Shown piece after piece: positions 1-7,863 of a stretch of DNA of 42,913 bases (positions are counted from its first letter, which is position 1; each line of letters begins with the position of its first letter). This DNA is from an uncultured Veillonella sp. (GTDB lineage: Bacteria > Bacillota > Negativicutes > Veillonellales > Veillonellaceae): the NCBI GenBank assembly GCA_900757715.1, contig CAAEOZ010000212.1:1-42913 (forward strand), in the 5' to 3' direction. The position numbers and the translations under genes were made by a program. The notes below the pieces were generated by a model, which was not told the DNA's origin, made no database searches, and saw only the letters and a program-made list of their open reading frames with translations.

Positions 1-264
1 AACAGCTTTGTAACCTTCATAGGCACGTGCCGTTGCAGGATTATGATACTCAATCAACTTATAATACACTTGATCTTCAATAGCATAAATTGTCATGTCT
101 TTTTGAAGCTTAGTAGCATATTCCTCAATTTCATTTGCAATACGCTGTGCCAAGCCCTCTTCGTACAACCCTGTACTACTATGTTCAGCCTTTTCAATAG
201 CCAAAGCAATCTTGTTCTTGTCGAATGGTACCTTTGTGCCATCTCGCTTAATGACCTGCAACAT
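1..264 (-). CDS. nrdD: Anaerobic ribonucleoside-triphosphate reductase, N-terminal ATP-cone (partial)
   Basis: The gene runs off the left edge; 88 codons are visible from an ATG at 264 with GGGGAGG just upstream. The fragment begins MLQVIKRDGTKVPFDKNKI and continues with a helical region ending near NPATARAYEGYKAV. This is the ATP-cone fold, the allosteric nucleotide-binding domain at the N-terminus of class III and some class I ribonucleotide reductases. In anaerobic Firmicutes an ATP-cone directly at the N-terminus most often means NrdD, which reduces ribonucleotides to deoxyribonucleotides with a glycyl radical. The possible NrdR box in its promoter supports a reductase gene. The catalytic part is outside the window, so NrdD rather than another ATP-cone protein (NrdA, or NrdR itself) is inferred. 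Confidence 0.72.
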   Translation of the reverse strand, partial: MLQVIKRDGTKVPFDKNKIALAIEKAEHSSTGLYEEGLAQRIANEIEEYATKLQKDMTIYAIEDQVYYKLIEYHNPATARAYEGYKAV

Positions 265-403
265 ATTGGCAACCTCCCCATCTTGTTACTGCCAAAATAT
301 ATGTTAAGACGTATAAAAAGTATGGCAAATCACACTTTTTATAAATTTATATGTAAAAATGTGAAGAATTATTAGAAAAAACCTCTATTTTTACCGCCTT
401 CTC

Positions 404-432
404 AGTATACTATATATGGTGGTTGTTTTCAA
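404..432 (-). promoter_or_regulatory. Sigma-70 type promoter of the reductase gene
   Basis: On the minus strand, TTGAAA (427-432) is followed after exactly 17 bases by TATACT (404-409). Both hexamers match the housekeeping consensus at five of six positions. The predicted start near 397 gives a leader of about 130 bases before the ATG at 264. Confidence 0.65.
407..422. promoter_or_regulatory. Possible NrdR box
   Basis: ATACTATATATGGTGG matches the NrdR-box consensus ACACWATATATWGTGT at 13 of 16 positions and overlaps the -10 and spacer of the reductase promoter, where a repressor would block polymerase. NrdR usually binds two boxes about three helical turns apart. I could not find a convincing second box, so the call is tentative. 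Confidence 0.35.
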
Positions 433-451
433 CCCCAAATACAACATAAAG

Positions 452-503
452 TAAAAATAGGCTCTCCTCTCTATGTCAATATGACATGGACAAAAGAACC
501 TAT
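452..503 (-). terminator. Terminator of the CpsB-like gene
   Basis: Read on the minus strand, an outer stem (495-503 with 457-465, nine pairs including one G-U) encloses a perfect six-pair inner stem (482-487 with 473-478). A run of five T follows at 457-453. It starts just after the stop codon at 509. Confidence 0.6.
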
Positions 504-508
504 ATAAA

Positions 509-1312
509 TTATAATGCAAAGCCAAATAGACGAGTCAAAAAATTACCCTTTTTCCCTACCCAACTAGATGGGACAGAGGGATAAAATGTGCGATTAGCTA
601 AGAGATCGCGTTCATTAAGATGGATATTTGGTAACAAATCTTTTTTATATGTATTGTCTAATTTAGAAATTGCTTCCACATAACCTTGGTACGCCTCAAC
701 ATCACAGCCATTGCTGTAACCAGTGCCAAAGAAATGAATTAAACCATTGCGATATAATTCAATAGCCCTATCATAGTTAGCGTTACCATGATTAAAAGAT
801 GCCATATTACATTGAATTAAAATACCTTTATCAACCCATTCTAATAATTGTTCAGGTTTAGTAAATAATTGTCCATAAGTTTCTACTTCACTAACAATAG
901 GTACAATACCCATATCTAGTAGACTCAACAACCATGCATTAATATGATGCACTTTGCTATTTTGTGGAAGAGCAACTAATATAAAATGGCTATCTCCCAA
1001 CGTATATTGATTGCGATGAAAGACTATATATTCAATCATTTCATCACAAAGCATTACGCGAGCTCCACTGTGAATAGTTACATCTACTAGCTGTTCCTTA
1101 ATCGCAACTTTTACTTCATTAACTAAAGATTTCATAGCATTCCATGTATTCAGATCCATAGATACTGTAACATCTGGCGTACTAAAAATATCTGTAATAC
1201 CTTGTTTAGACAAGGACTTAATCATTTTTACTGATTCTGCCATTGTTTGAGGCCCTTGTGGACCTAACACAGCTGGCAAAATGCAACCATGTAAATCAAC
1301 CACGCGACTCAT
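509..1312 (-). CDS. CpsB/CapC/YwqE-family PHP protein, predicted catalytically inactive
   Basis: At 267 aa the protein has the length and order of the capsule tyrosine phosphatases CpsB/YwqE, manganese-dependent PHP enzymes that dephosphorylate the CpsD kinase. The family landmarks align, but most metal ligands are changed. The N-terminal HxH is H8-G-C10. The TPH motif is TPD (45-47). GAE is GAR (83-85). AHPERY is SEVETY (141-146). SDxHN is TGYSN (197-201). Only the first His and the Glu of the ERY-like motif clearly remain. The fold is therefore probably kept while phosphatase chemistry is probably lost, suggesting a pseudophosphatase or a binding protein. It has its own promoter and terminator and lies just outside the capsule operon. 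Family assignment is firm; inactivity is inferred from motifs alone. Confidence 0.72.
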   Translation of the reverse strand: MSRVVDLHGCILPAVLGPQGPQTMAESVKMIKSLSKQGITDIFSTPDVTVSMDLNTWNAMKSLVNEVKVAIKEQLVDVTIHSGARVMLCDEMIEYIVFHRNQYTLGDSHFILVALPQNSKVHHINAWLLSLLDMGIVPIVSEVETYGQLFTKPEQLLEWVDKGILIQCNMASFNHGNANYDRAIELYRNGLIHFFGTGYSNGCDVEAYQGYVEAISKLDNTYKKDLLPNIHLNERDLLANRTFYPSVPSSWVGKKGNFLTRLFGFAL

Positions 1313-1412
1313 TATCTTTCCCTTCTACTTTCGATTCTCTTTTCAAAAATCGACCTCTTATATAAAGTTCATGTTATTCTCACTTAATTTTGGAATTCAT
1401 TTTACATTCACG

Positions 1413-1441
1413 ATTATAACAAGAGAGCAGTCGCGTGTATA
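1413..1441 (-). promoter_or_regulatory. Promoter of the CpsB-like gene
   Basis: On the minus strand TATACA (1436-1441) precedes a perfect TATAAT (1413-1418) with a 17-base spacer. The bases TGT directly before TATAAT give an extended -10 (TGTTATAAT). The leader to the ATG at 1312 would be about 94 bases, so this gene can be expressed independently of the capsule operon. Confidence 0.55.
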
Positions 1442-1517
1442 GTGATTTTTCTATAAAAATAGATAAATTATTATATGTTCATTTAATACAATTTTTATAT
1501 ATTCATTTATTCTTCAT

Positions 1518-1558
1518 AAAATATGACTCATAATCTCTATGATTGTGAGTCATATTTT
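1518..1558 (-). terminator. Terminator at the 3' end of the capsule operon
   Basis: Inverted repeat 1518-1535 / 1541-1558: 18 positions with one mismatch and a five-base loop. The arms begin AAAATATGACTCA, so T-rich sequence follows the stem on the minus strand. It is 42 bases past the end of the last capsule gene and separates that operon from the CpsB-like gene. The symmetry would let it stop transcription in both directions. Confidence 0.7.
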
Positions 1559-1600
1559 ACGCATCATTATATTAATAATTTTTAAATTTTTAATATACTT

Positions 1601-2035
1601 TTATCTTTTATCATGACTAATATAATAAGCTAATTTTACTACCAATATACCAATGATTATACCAATTGTATCAATCAATACATCAAAAACTTGAGAGCTG
1701 CGACCTAGAGAAAATAATTGTATAAATTCGTCTAGACAAGCTATTACTATACCCACCCCTATAGTTTTTACTACTGTGCCATATTCAATATAACGTCGTA
1801 GAACTACATATAAAACACCACCAAGGATTGTGAACTCTGTTAGGTGGGCTAATTTTCGAACAATCCTATTTAAGGCCCATATATTTCCGTAAAAGCCTAA
1901 TTTATCAGCTATAGGAGCAAGCCACTCTGCAAAAATAAGACTAAACCCATCAGAGGTCCCTCCATTTTGCAAGGAATTATCCCATATAAAAAACACAATC
2001 AGACCTAACACAATATATAGTATCCAACGTTTCAT
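1601..2035 (-). CDS. VanZ-like membrane protein
   Basis: This 144-aa protein has about four membrane segments. It carries the VanZ-family landmarks: RKLAHLTE at residues 60-67, DEFIQ at 102-106, and a GR-x2-Q-x2-DVLIDT motif at 111-123 before the last membrane helix. VanZ of the vancomycin-resistance cluster gives low-level teicoplanin resistance by an unknown mechanism. Homologues are common near cell-envelope polysaccharide genes and have no established reaction. It is the last gene of the capsule operon, 36 bases after ugd, with AGGAGA before its ATG. A link to polymer attachment or export is only a guess from position. Confidence 0.8.
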   Translation of the reverse strand: MKRWILYIVLGLIVFFIWDNSLQNGGTSDGFSLIFAEWLAPIADKLGFYGNIWALNRIVRKLAHLTEFTILGGVLYVVLRRYIEYGTVVKTIGVGIVIACLDEFIQLFSLGRSSQVFDVLIDTIGIIIGILVVKLAYYISHDKR

Positions 2036-2071
2036 ACTATTCTCCTAAACGCCACAATACATATAGCTGCA

Positions 2072-3238
2072 TCAATCTCTATCAAAAATATCTCTTGTAT
2101 AAACTTTATCTTTTACACTTTCTAAGCTATTATCCCAGCGATTAGCTACAATGACATCACTGACACGCTTAAAGTCTTCAAAGTTACGAATAACTGGCGA
2201 GTTGAAGAAATCTTCTGCATCTAGTGTAGGTTCATATACTACTACAGCAATCCCCTTCGCCTTAATACGTTTCATAACTCCTTGAATGGCTGATGCTCTA
2301 AAATTATCAGAGTTCATTTTCATAGTCAAGCGATAGATACCAACAATTTTCGGATTTTTAGCAATAATAGTATCTGCCACATGATCTTTACGTGTTCTAT
2401 TCGCATCGACAATGGCAGAAATCAAGTTTTGTGGTACATCATTATAGTTAGCTAATAATTGTTTTGTATCTTTTGGCAAGCAATAACCACCATAGCCAAA
2501 GGAAGGATTATTATAAAAATCTCCAATACGAGGATCTAAACAAACCCCCTTAATAATTTGACTTGTGCTAAGGCCACGTACTTCAGCATAGGAGTCTAAC
2601 TCATTAAAATACGCTACACGTAATGCTAAATACGTATTAGCAAACAATTTAATTGCTTCCGCTTCCGTAGAATCAGTATATAATTGTGGGATATTTTCTT
2701 TAATAGCACCTTCTGCTAATAATTGGCCAAAACGACGTGCTCGGTCAGAATCCTCGCCCACAACAATACGAGATGGATGTAAATTATCATATAAAGCTTT
2801 ACCTTCACGTAAAAATTCTGGCGAAAAAATTAGGTTTTCTGTGTTAAATTCTTCACGCATTTGTACAGTATAACCTACTGGTACAGTTGATTTAATAATC
2901 ATTACTGCATCAGGATTAATCTCTAGCACAGTTTTAATAACTTGTTCAACAGAAGATGTATCGAAAAAGTTTTTTTGAGAATCATAATTTGTAGGTGTCG
3001 AAATGATAACATAATCTGCACCGTTAAAAGCTTCTACTGGGTCAAGTGTAGCTTTGAAGTTTAACTCCTTAGTAGCTAAATACTCTTGCAATTCAGCATC
3101 TACAATAGGCGCCTCTTTGCGATTTAACATATCCACTTTTTCTGGGATGATATCGAGGGCCACCACTTCATTGTGTTGAGCTAACAACACGCCATTAGAA
3201 AGGCCTACGTAGCCTGTACCAGCAATTGCAATCTTCAT
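2072..3238 (-). CDS. ugd: UDP-glucose 6-dehydrogenase
   Basis: Oxidises UDP-glucose to UDP-glucuronate with two NAD+ in the cytoplasm. The 388-aa length equals the E. coli/Klebsiella Ugd type. Visible features are the NAD-binding GTGYVGLSNG at residues 7-16, the substrate-domain Lys within KLFANTYLALR (197-207), and the catalytic Cys253 in FGYGGYCLPKDTKQ. The start codon directly follows the epimerase stop codon (TAAATG), and its ribosome binding site (GGAGGG) lies inside that gene, so the two are probably translationally coupled. Together they make UDP-GlcA and UDP-GalA for the capsule. The resemblance to proteobacterial Ugd is strong enough to suggest the sugar module may have been exchanged across phyla, but I cannot test that here. 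Confidence 0.95.
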   Translation of the reverse strand: MKIAIAGTGYVGLSNGVLLAQHNEVVALDIIPEKVDMLNRKEAPIVDAELQEYLATKELNFKATLDPVEAFNGADYVIISTPTNYDSQKNFFDTSSVEQVIKTVLEINPDAVMIIKSTVPVGYTVQMREEFNTENLIFSPEFLREGKALYDNLHPSRIVVGEDSDRARRFGQLLAEGAIKENIPQLYTDSTEAEAIKLFANTYLALRVAYFNELDSYAEVRGLSTSQIIKGVCLDPRIGDFYNNPSFGYGGYCLPKDTKQLLANYNDVPQNLISAIVDANRTRKDHVADTIIAKNPKIVGIYRLTMKMNSDNFRASAIQGVMKRIKAKGIAVVVYEPTLDAEDFFNSPVIRNFEDFKRVSDVIVANRWDNSLESVKDKVYTRDIFDRD

Positions 3239-4336
3239 TTATTTGCCCTCCGTTATATAGAAATCTTTATACCATATGGCAAAACGTCTTAAACCTTCAC
3301 GTAACGTTGTATTAGGTTTAAAACCAAAGTCAGCTTCTAATGCACTCGTATCAGCATATGTAACAGGTACATCACCTGGTTGCATAGCCACTAACTCTTT
3401 ATGTTCTTCAAAATTATAATCCTCTGGTAATACCCCGGCAGATACTAATTCCTCTGAAAGAATGCGCACAAAATCAAGCAGATTTTCTGGGTTGCTATTG
3501 CCGATGTTATAAATAGCGTACGGCGGCACTGGTAAGCCATCCGCACCATTGCGACGCTCTGGTGCAGTAGACATAACCTTAGTTACACCTTCTACGATAT
3601 CATCAATATATGTAAAATCACGCTTACAATTACCGTAGTTGAAAATTTTAATTGTCCCTCCACTGCGCAATGTATTTGTAAAACCAAAGTACGCCATATC
3701 TGGACGACCTGCCGGACCATAAACCGTAAAGAATCTAAGTCCTGTACTTGGAATGTTATAAAGCTTTGCATAGGAATATGCTAATAACTCATTTGATTTT
3801 TTTGTAGCTGCATAAAGAGATACAGGATTATCTACCTTATCATCTGTAGAGTATGGGATTTGTTTATTCGCACCATATACAGAGGAAGATGAAGCATATA
3901 CTAAATGCTCCACACCACTTTCACCATCGTCATAAGAGTGACGACAAGCCTCTAAAATATTATAGAACCCAATAATATTAGCCTCTATATAAGCATCAGG
4001 GTTAGTAATGGAATAACGAACCCCTGCTTGAGCTGCTAGATTGACTACAACTCGTGGTTTATATACATCAAAAATTTCATCAATAAAAGCCTTATCTACA
4101 ATATTTCCTCTTTTAAAAATCCATGTATTTTTATTGTCTTTGCTAATCTCGTCAATTTGTTGCAAACGATACTCTTTCAAGGCTACATCGTAGTAATCAT
4201 TAACAGAATCTATGCCGATTATTTGAGTTCCTTCTGCTTCAGATAAGAGAGACATAACTAAGTTAGCCCCTACAAATCCAGCGGCTCCCGTTACGAGGAT
4301 TACCGTGTTGTTTAAATCTACATTTTTTGAAAGCAT
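3239..4336 (-). CDS. UDP-glucuronate 4-epimerase (SDR family)
   Basis: Converts UDP-glucuronate to UDP-galacturonate. It is an extended short-chain dehydrogenase with the NAD motif GAAGFVG at residues 17-23 and the catalytic YAATK. The stretch LRFFTVYGPAGRPDMAYFGF is characteristic of the CapI/LpsL UDP-GlcA epimerases. Start choice: an in-frame ATG exists at 4351, but AAAGGAG lies immediately after it and five bases before the ATG at 4336, so the 365-aa form is preferred. Located directly before ugd, it completes a uronic acid supply pair. A different 4-epimerase substrate such as UDP-Glc is less likely given this motif and the ugd partner. Confidence 0.88.
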   Translation of the reverse strand: MLSKNVDLNNTVILVTGAAGFVGANLVMSLLSEAEGTQIIGIDSVNDYYDVALKEYRLQQIDEISKDNKNTWIFKRGNIVDKAFIDEIFDVYKPRVVVNLAAQAGVRYSITNPDAYIEANIIGFYNILEACRHSYDDGESGVEHLVYASSSSVYGANKQIPYSTDDKVDNPVSLYAATKKSNELLAYSYAKLYNIPSTGLRFFTVYGPAGRPDMAYFGFTNTLRSGGTIKIFNYGNCKRDFTYIDDIVEGVTKVMSTAPERRNGADGLPVPPYAIYNIGNSNPENLLDFVRILSEELVSAGVLPEDYNFEEHKELVAMQPGDVPVTYADTSALEADFGFKPNTTLREGLRRFAIWYKDFYITEGK

Positions 4337-4362
4337 ATGTACTCCTTTCATAGTTCTGTTAA

Positions 4363-5814
4363 TTATGAGCGTCTTACTTTACCTAAAACTTTATTAACAC
4401 CAGAAACAATAATAGTACGCTCAGATGGAATGATACATAAAATAGCCACATACAATAGAACGCATAACAGCATACAAGCTATCGTCCACCACACCGTATC
4501 ATATAGATGTAAAACACTATATGCTATCCCCCCAACTATCGATGCGGTAATGAGATATACACTAATATTAGATAATATACGGAGCACACTCATATTGACG
4601 AACAGTGCCAAGAACAACATAGCTACAGCGAGCATTTCCATTCGCACTATGGAGCGAGCATACACAAAGGTAGTGAAATCATATTGAATACAAATATAAA
4701 TAACTGGTATTAAAACAACTAAATGTAAAACTTGAGTCCAGAACGATAGGTTTGGCAAGCCTTTAGCACGGAATATTTCGGAAATCAAATTAGCTGTTAC
4801 AGTCATAATAGCCGAACTCAATGCCCAGGAACCTAATACAATACCCGCTAACTTCCATTGCGGACCTAATAATAGATGAACTACAAAGTCTTGGAATACA
4901 AATAATCCTACCCCTATAGGCACTAGAAATAAAGCCATATAGCGTTGGAAAGTAAAAAATGTATTCGAAAAGGCCTGTTGATCATGCTGTACTCGGCTTA
5001 AGGCCGCGAATAATACTGGTGCCAATGATGCTGTTGCCATAGCCATGACGGTAGTAACAATAGCCATTGGCATCTTATATATACCCAAATAATACGCATC
5101 AAGACATCGACTAATGATAAATGTATCTACCCAGGCTGTAAGCCATATAGAAAATGCTTCTGCTAAAGACCATGCACTATAACTAAACATTTTCATAAAG
5201 ATGCGACCGCTAAAGAATAAATTAATTTGATTTTTTCGACTCTTTAATAAGGCCAACGCCGTAAATAACTGGGCTCCTAATATACCAGCAATTAAAGACC
5301 AGTAATCGTAGCCCATAAGCGCCATTGGTATAGATATCAATATAGGTGTAAGAATTGTTATGAGCCTAATATTTAGAAGAAACTTAAAATTAAAGTCTCT
5401 TCGATACAATGCCATTTGAACACTACTAAAGGCAGATAAAGGAATCATAGCCCCCATCACAGCTAAAGGTATACCTAAACCATCATTACCTACTAAGATG
5501 GCCAATTCATCACGACCTATTATGATAGCGCCCCATAAAAGTAAAGAAAATACTAGGTTGGCAATAAAGGCCACATCTGTGGCCTCTTGCTTCTCTTGGG
5601 CACTTTCAAACTCATGCTGAACGAGAAATTTTTGAAAACCTGCATCAGCAAGCATTTCTGCAAAAGATATAACCATCATAATCGTCGCCAATATGCCGAA
5701 TGCGGTCGGTGCTAACATATGGGCCAATATTATATTTGTCAGTGGTGTAATAAGCTTTGCCAAAACCTCTGTAATAACAGACCATTTAGCAGCAGCTACG
5801 ATTTTAGTATCCAT
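4363..5814 (-). CDS. wzx: Wzx-type oligosaccharide flippase
   Basis: This 483-aa integral membrane protein has roughly 12-14 hydrophobic helices and the N-terminal pattern of the MOP-superfamily polysaccharide transporters of the TuaB/WzxC branch (a WS-x-x-x-E start, then a first loop with LAHMLAPTAFGI and ADAGF). Such proteins flip undecaprenyl-diphosphate-linked repeat units across the inner membrane for polymerisation by Wzy. Its start codon overlaps the CapA-like stop codon by one base (TAATG), indicating coupling. With Wzy, the Wzz/CpsC-like protein and Wza in the same operon it defines a Wzx/Wzy-dependent pathway. Confidence 0.88.
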   Translation of the reverse strand: MDTKIVAAAKWSVITEVLAKLITPLTNIILAHMLAPTAFGILATIMMVISFAEMLADAGFQKFLVQHEFESAQEKQEATDVAFIANLVFSLLLWGAIIIGRDELAILVGNDGLGIPLAVMGAMIPLSAFSSVQMALYRRDFNFKFLLNIRLITILTPILISIPMALMGYDYWSLIAGILGAQLFTALALLKSRKNQINLFFSGRIFMKMFSYSAWSLAEAFSIWLTAWVDTFIISRCLDAYYLGIYKMPMAIVTTVMAMATASLAPVLFAALSRVQHDQQAFSNTFFTFQRYMALFLVPIGVGLFVFQDFVVHLLLGPQWKLAGIVLGSWALSSAIMTVTANLISEIFRAKGLPNLSFWTQVLHLVVLIPVIYICIQYDFTTFVYARSIVRMEMLAVAMLFLALFVNMSVLRILSNISVYLITASIVGGIAYSVLHLYDTVWWTIACMLLCVLLYVAILCIIPSERTIIVSGVNKVLGKVRRS

Positions 5815-6953
5815 TATTTCTTATTGATATTCTTAACGCCTCTCAAGAATAGTTCGTGATGAGCTTCACATTCCAAGTAGTTTTGTATTGCTAAATAACT
5901 TGTATTGCCCAAAATAAGTTCTACTAGTTTTCGTCCAACTAAAGCATTTATAGCGCGTACAATAAATGATCTACCTAAAAATTCACGCAAATAACGTTTT
6001 ACATGAGTATCAGCAAAATTCTTATAAGCTTGAATCACAAAGTGAGAATCTTTAATTTCTTTACTACGTTTTCTATAAGCCTTTAATGTTTCTACAGCTT
6101 CAACTTCTGTGGCTAGTCGTGTACCATTATCGGTTCTACGAATAGGCAATTCAGACACCACAAAATCATCCTTAGTAACCTCTACCGTAACTAACATCGC
6201 ATCTTTTACAAATTCTTGATGGTTTACAAAGAAATCGGAATTGAAGATAAAGTTGCCTTGACCATAGATAATAGAGCTACCATTATAGTTTTCTCGAGAA
6301 CCAATACAGTGACTATGTTGACAAACAACAAGATTTGCACCTTTATCGACAAACTTACGACAATAACGTTGTAACATTGGGGATGGATAGCGATAGAATT
6401 CCTTGCCGCCGTGATATAGAACGATGACGTAGTCGCATTGTGCCTTTAAAGCTTCCACTTCGTCAAAGCTTTCTAACACATCAAAAGGATTGGCCCCCAT
6501 TGTGTGACAAGTAGCCATGGTAAACTCATTTTCAGTGCACATATAGAAGCCTATACGTACGCCATCTTTTTCAAAGATAAATGGCTTCTTTGCTTCCTTC
6601 AAATTAGCACCGGCCCCAGCATGAGCAATATCATGTTGTTTCAACAAGTTTAATGTTGTTGTTAAGCCTTCCACACCTTGATCTAAGGAGTGATTATTAG
6701 CTAATGTTAAGAAAATAGGTTCTAAAGCTTTATAGCCATAAACTGTCTTAGACGGAGCAATCAAATTATTACCAAATTTTACAATTGGTGTTTTTGCATC
6801 AGTAAGAGGCACTTCTAAATTAAAAACATTTAAGTCAGATTGCTTAAGAATTTCATACAGCTCTTTACCTACTAATGCTTCCCCTTTACCCTCTTTAAAT
6901 AAACTTTTATTGATATCCGTAGGAACAAAATCAGCTCCGATGTACAGTTTCAA
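5814..6953 (-). CDS. CapA-family protein (polyglutamate capsule/metallophosphatase-like)
   Basis: The 379-aa protein has the CapA/PgsA fold related to calcineurin-like phosphatases. Motifs in order: GADFVP (6-11), NLEVPLT (45-51), LANNHSLDQG (84-93), HAGAG (111-115), LYHGGKEFYRYPS in mid-protein, CQHSHCIGS and YGQGNFIF. In Bacillus, CapA/PgsA works with membrane ligases in poly-gamma-glutamate synthesis; no CapB or CapC is encoded here. The start is TTG at 6953 with GGGGAG upstream and no nearby ATG. The gene overlaps the end of the TupA-like gene by 23 bases, so translation is probably coupled. No signal peptide is obvious, unlike many CapA proteins. A role in amino-acid decoration or hydrolysis during capsule assembly is inferred. 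Confidence 0.85.
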   Translation of the reverse strand: MKLYIGADFVPTDINKSLFKEGKGEALVGKELYEILKQSDLNVFNLEVPLTDAKTPIVKFGNNLIAPSKTVYGYKALEPIFLTLANNHSLDQGVEGLTTTLNLLKQHDIAHAGAGANLKEAKKPFIFEKDGVRIGFYMCTENEFTMATCHTMGANPFDVLESFDEVEALKAQCDYVIVLYHGGKEFYRYPSPMLQRYCRKFVDKGANLVVCQHSHCIGSRENYNGSSIIYGQGNFIFNSDFFVNHQEFVKDAMLVTVEVTKDDFVVSELPIRRTDNGTRLATEVEAVETLKAYRKRSKEIKDSHFVIQAYKNFADTHVKRYLREFLGRSFIVRAINALVGRKLVELILGNTSYLAIQNYLECEAHHELFLRGVKNINKK

Positions 6954-7863
6954 GATGTAACCACTCCCCTAATTCATAATCTTTTGACATAGGACGAAAC
7001 TTTTCTAATCCAGCACCAGGGAAAAATGTTAACTCTCCAATAAATAGGCGCCCTTTTATTTCATAAAAATCAACACGTAAAAACGGACAATCCTTACTTA
7101 GCTCAGCGGTGAGACGTTTCATCTCCTCATAAGTAGCTGGCTTCGGAAACTCCAAAGGTAATGGAGGATAATGACCAAAATGAATCCCCATAGGCTCCCA
7201 ATTAATATCATAGAAGTTCATACGCGTTTCTGTCTTTGAAAAGCGATCTGAACATACCACGGTTAGCTTTGGTTCTCCATGGAAGGAATACATCTTATAG
7301 TCCAATAAATCATCATTGCCCAATTCTGAAATATATTCTTCCGCTATAATGCGACGCAGCACATTTTGATAAGGCCATTCTCTGGCAATTTTAGAGTAAT
7401 CACGTTTTAGAGATGCGCTTAGCTTCGCTTTAGCCGCTTCGAAGTCAAGAGATGATTTGTCTTTACAAATTACGATACCTCCACTATCATGAGTTGACTT
7501 CAACACAAATTGATTTGGCAATGCATCAATATCGATATCCTCTACCGAATCCCATACAGCAAGTGTAGGAATAATATATTGATTTCCCACACGTTCCGCA
7601 ATAAAGTGTTTTGCTTCATGCTTATCAACCATGACAGTTTGAATAGGATTCCGGTAATTGACTTTTAGCCATTGTAACTTTTCACTGAAAGTTTTAGGAT
7701 TCTCTAAATCTAAGGGATACCCCATATATTTAGGAAATACCTTCTTTAAAAAATCTTCATCAGACAAAGAGTCATAATAACCTGATTTAATTAACACTCT
7801 TGTACGATAGTAAGGTTTTGTTAAAAAGGACATACCAACTTTACACAATTTGCTGAGCTTCAT
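6931..7863 (-). CDS. TupA-like ATP-grasp protein
   Basis: The 310-aa protein matches the TupA-like ATP-grasp family. TupA of alkaliphilic Bacillus is needed for teichuronopeptide, a polyglucuronate-polyglutamate wall polymer. Visible ATP-grasp features are the nucleotide-binding FVLKSTHDSGG (119-129, Lys122), the hinge EEYI (175-178), and metal-binding acids in LRVDFYEI (Asp265) and GELTFFPGAG (Glu277). ATP-grasp enzymes form amide or similar bonds through an acyl-phosphate, so joining an amino acid to a uronic acid carboxylate is a reasonable guess, supported by Ugd and the uronate epimerase in the same operon. Some homologues are annotated as glycosyltransferases without proof. It overlaps both neighbours by 23 bases. 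Confidence 0.82.
   Translation of the reverse strand: MKLSKLCKVGMSFLTKPYYRTRVLIKSGYYDSLSDEDFLKKVFPKYMGYPLDLENPKTFSEKLQWLKVNYRNPIQTVMVDKHEAKHFIAERVGNQYIIPTLAVWDSVEDIDIDALPNQFVLKSTHDSGGIVICKDKSSLDFEAAKAKLSASLKRDYSKIAREWPYQNVLRRIIAEEYISELGNDDLLDYKMYSFHGEPKLTVVCSDRFSKTETRMNFYDINWEPMGIHFGHYPPLPLEFPKPATYEEMKRLTAELSKDCPFLRVDFYEIKGRLFIGELTFFPGAGLEKFRPMSKDYELGEWLHLETVHRS

Noticed and set aside
43..375. Open frame on the plus strand at the left edge
   Set aside because: It is antisense to the ATP-cone gene, which has clear similarity, a ribosome binding site and a promoter. The plus frame has no recognisable domain.
1518..1558. Long inverted repeat as a possible recombination or attachment site
   Set aside because: Its position at the operon end and its T-rich flank are fully explained by a bidirectional terminator, and no integrase gene is near.
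1656..1664. A further TGGTATAAT on the minus strand
   Set aside because: It lies inside the VanZ-like gene and encodes a conserved Gly-Ile-Ile segment in a membrane helix, with no gene start downstream at promoter distance.
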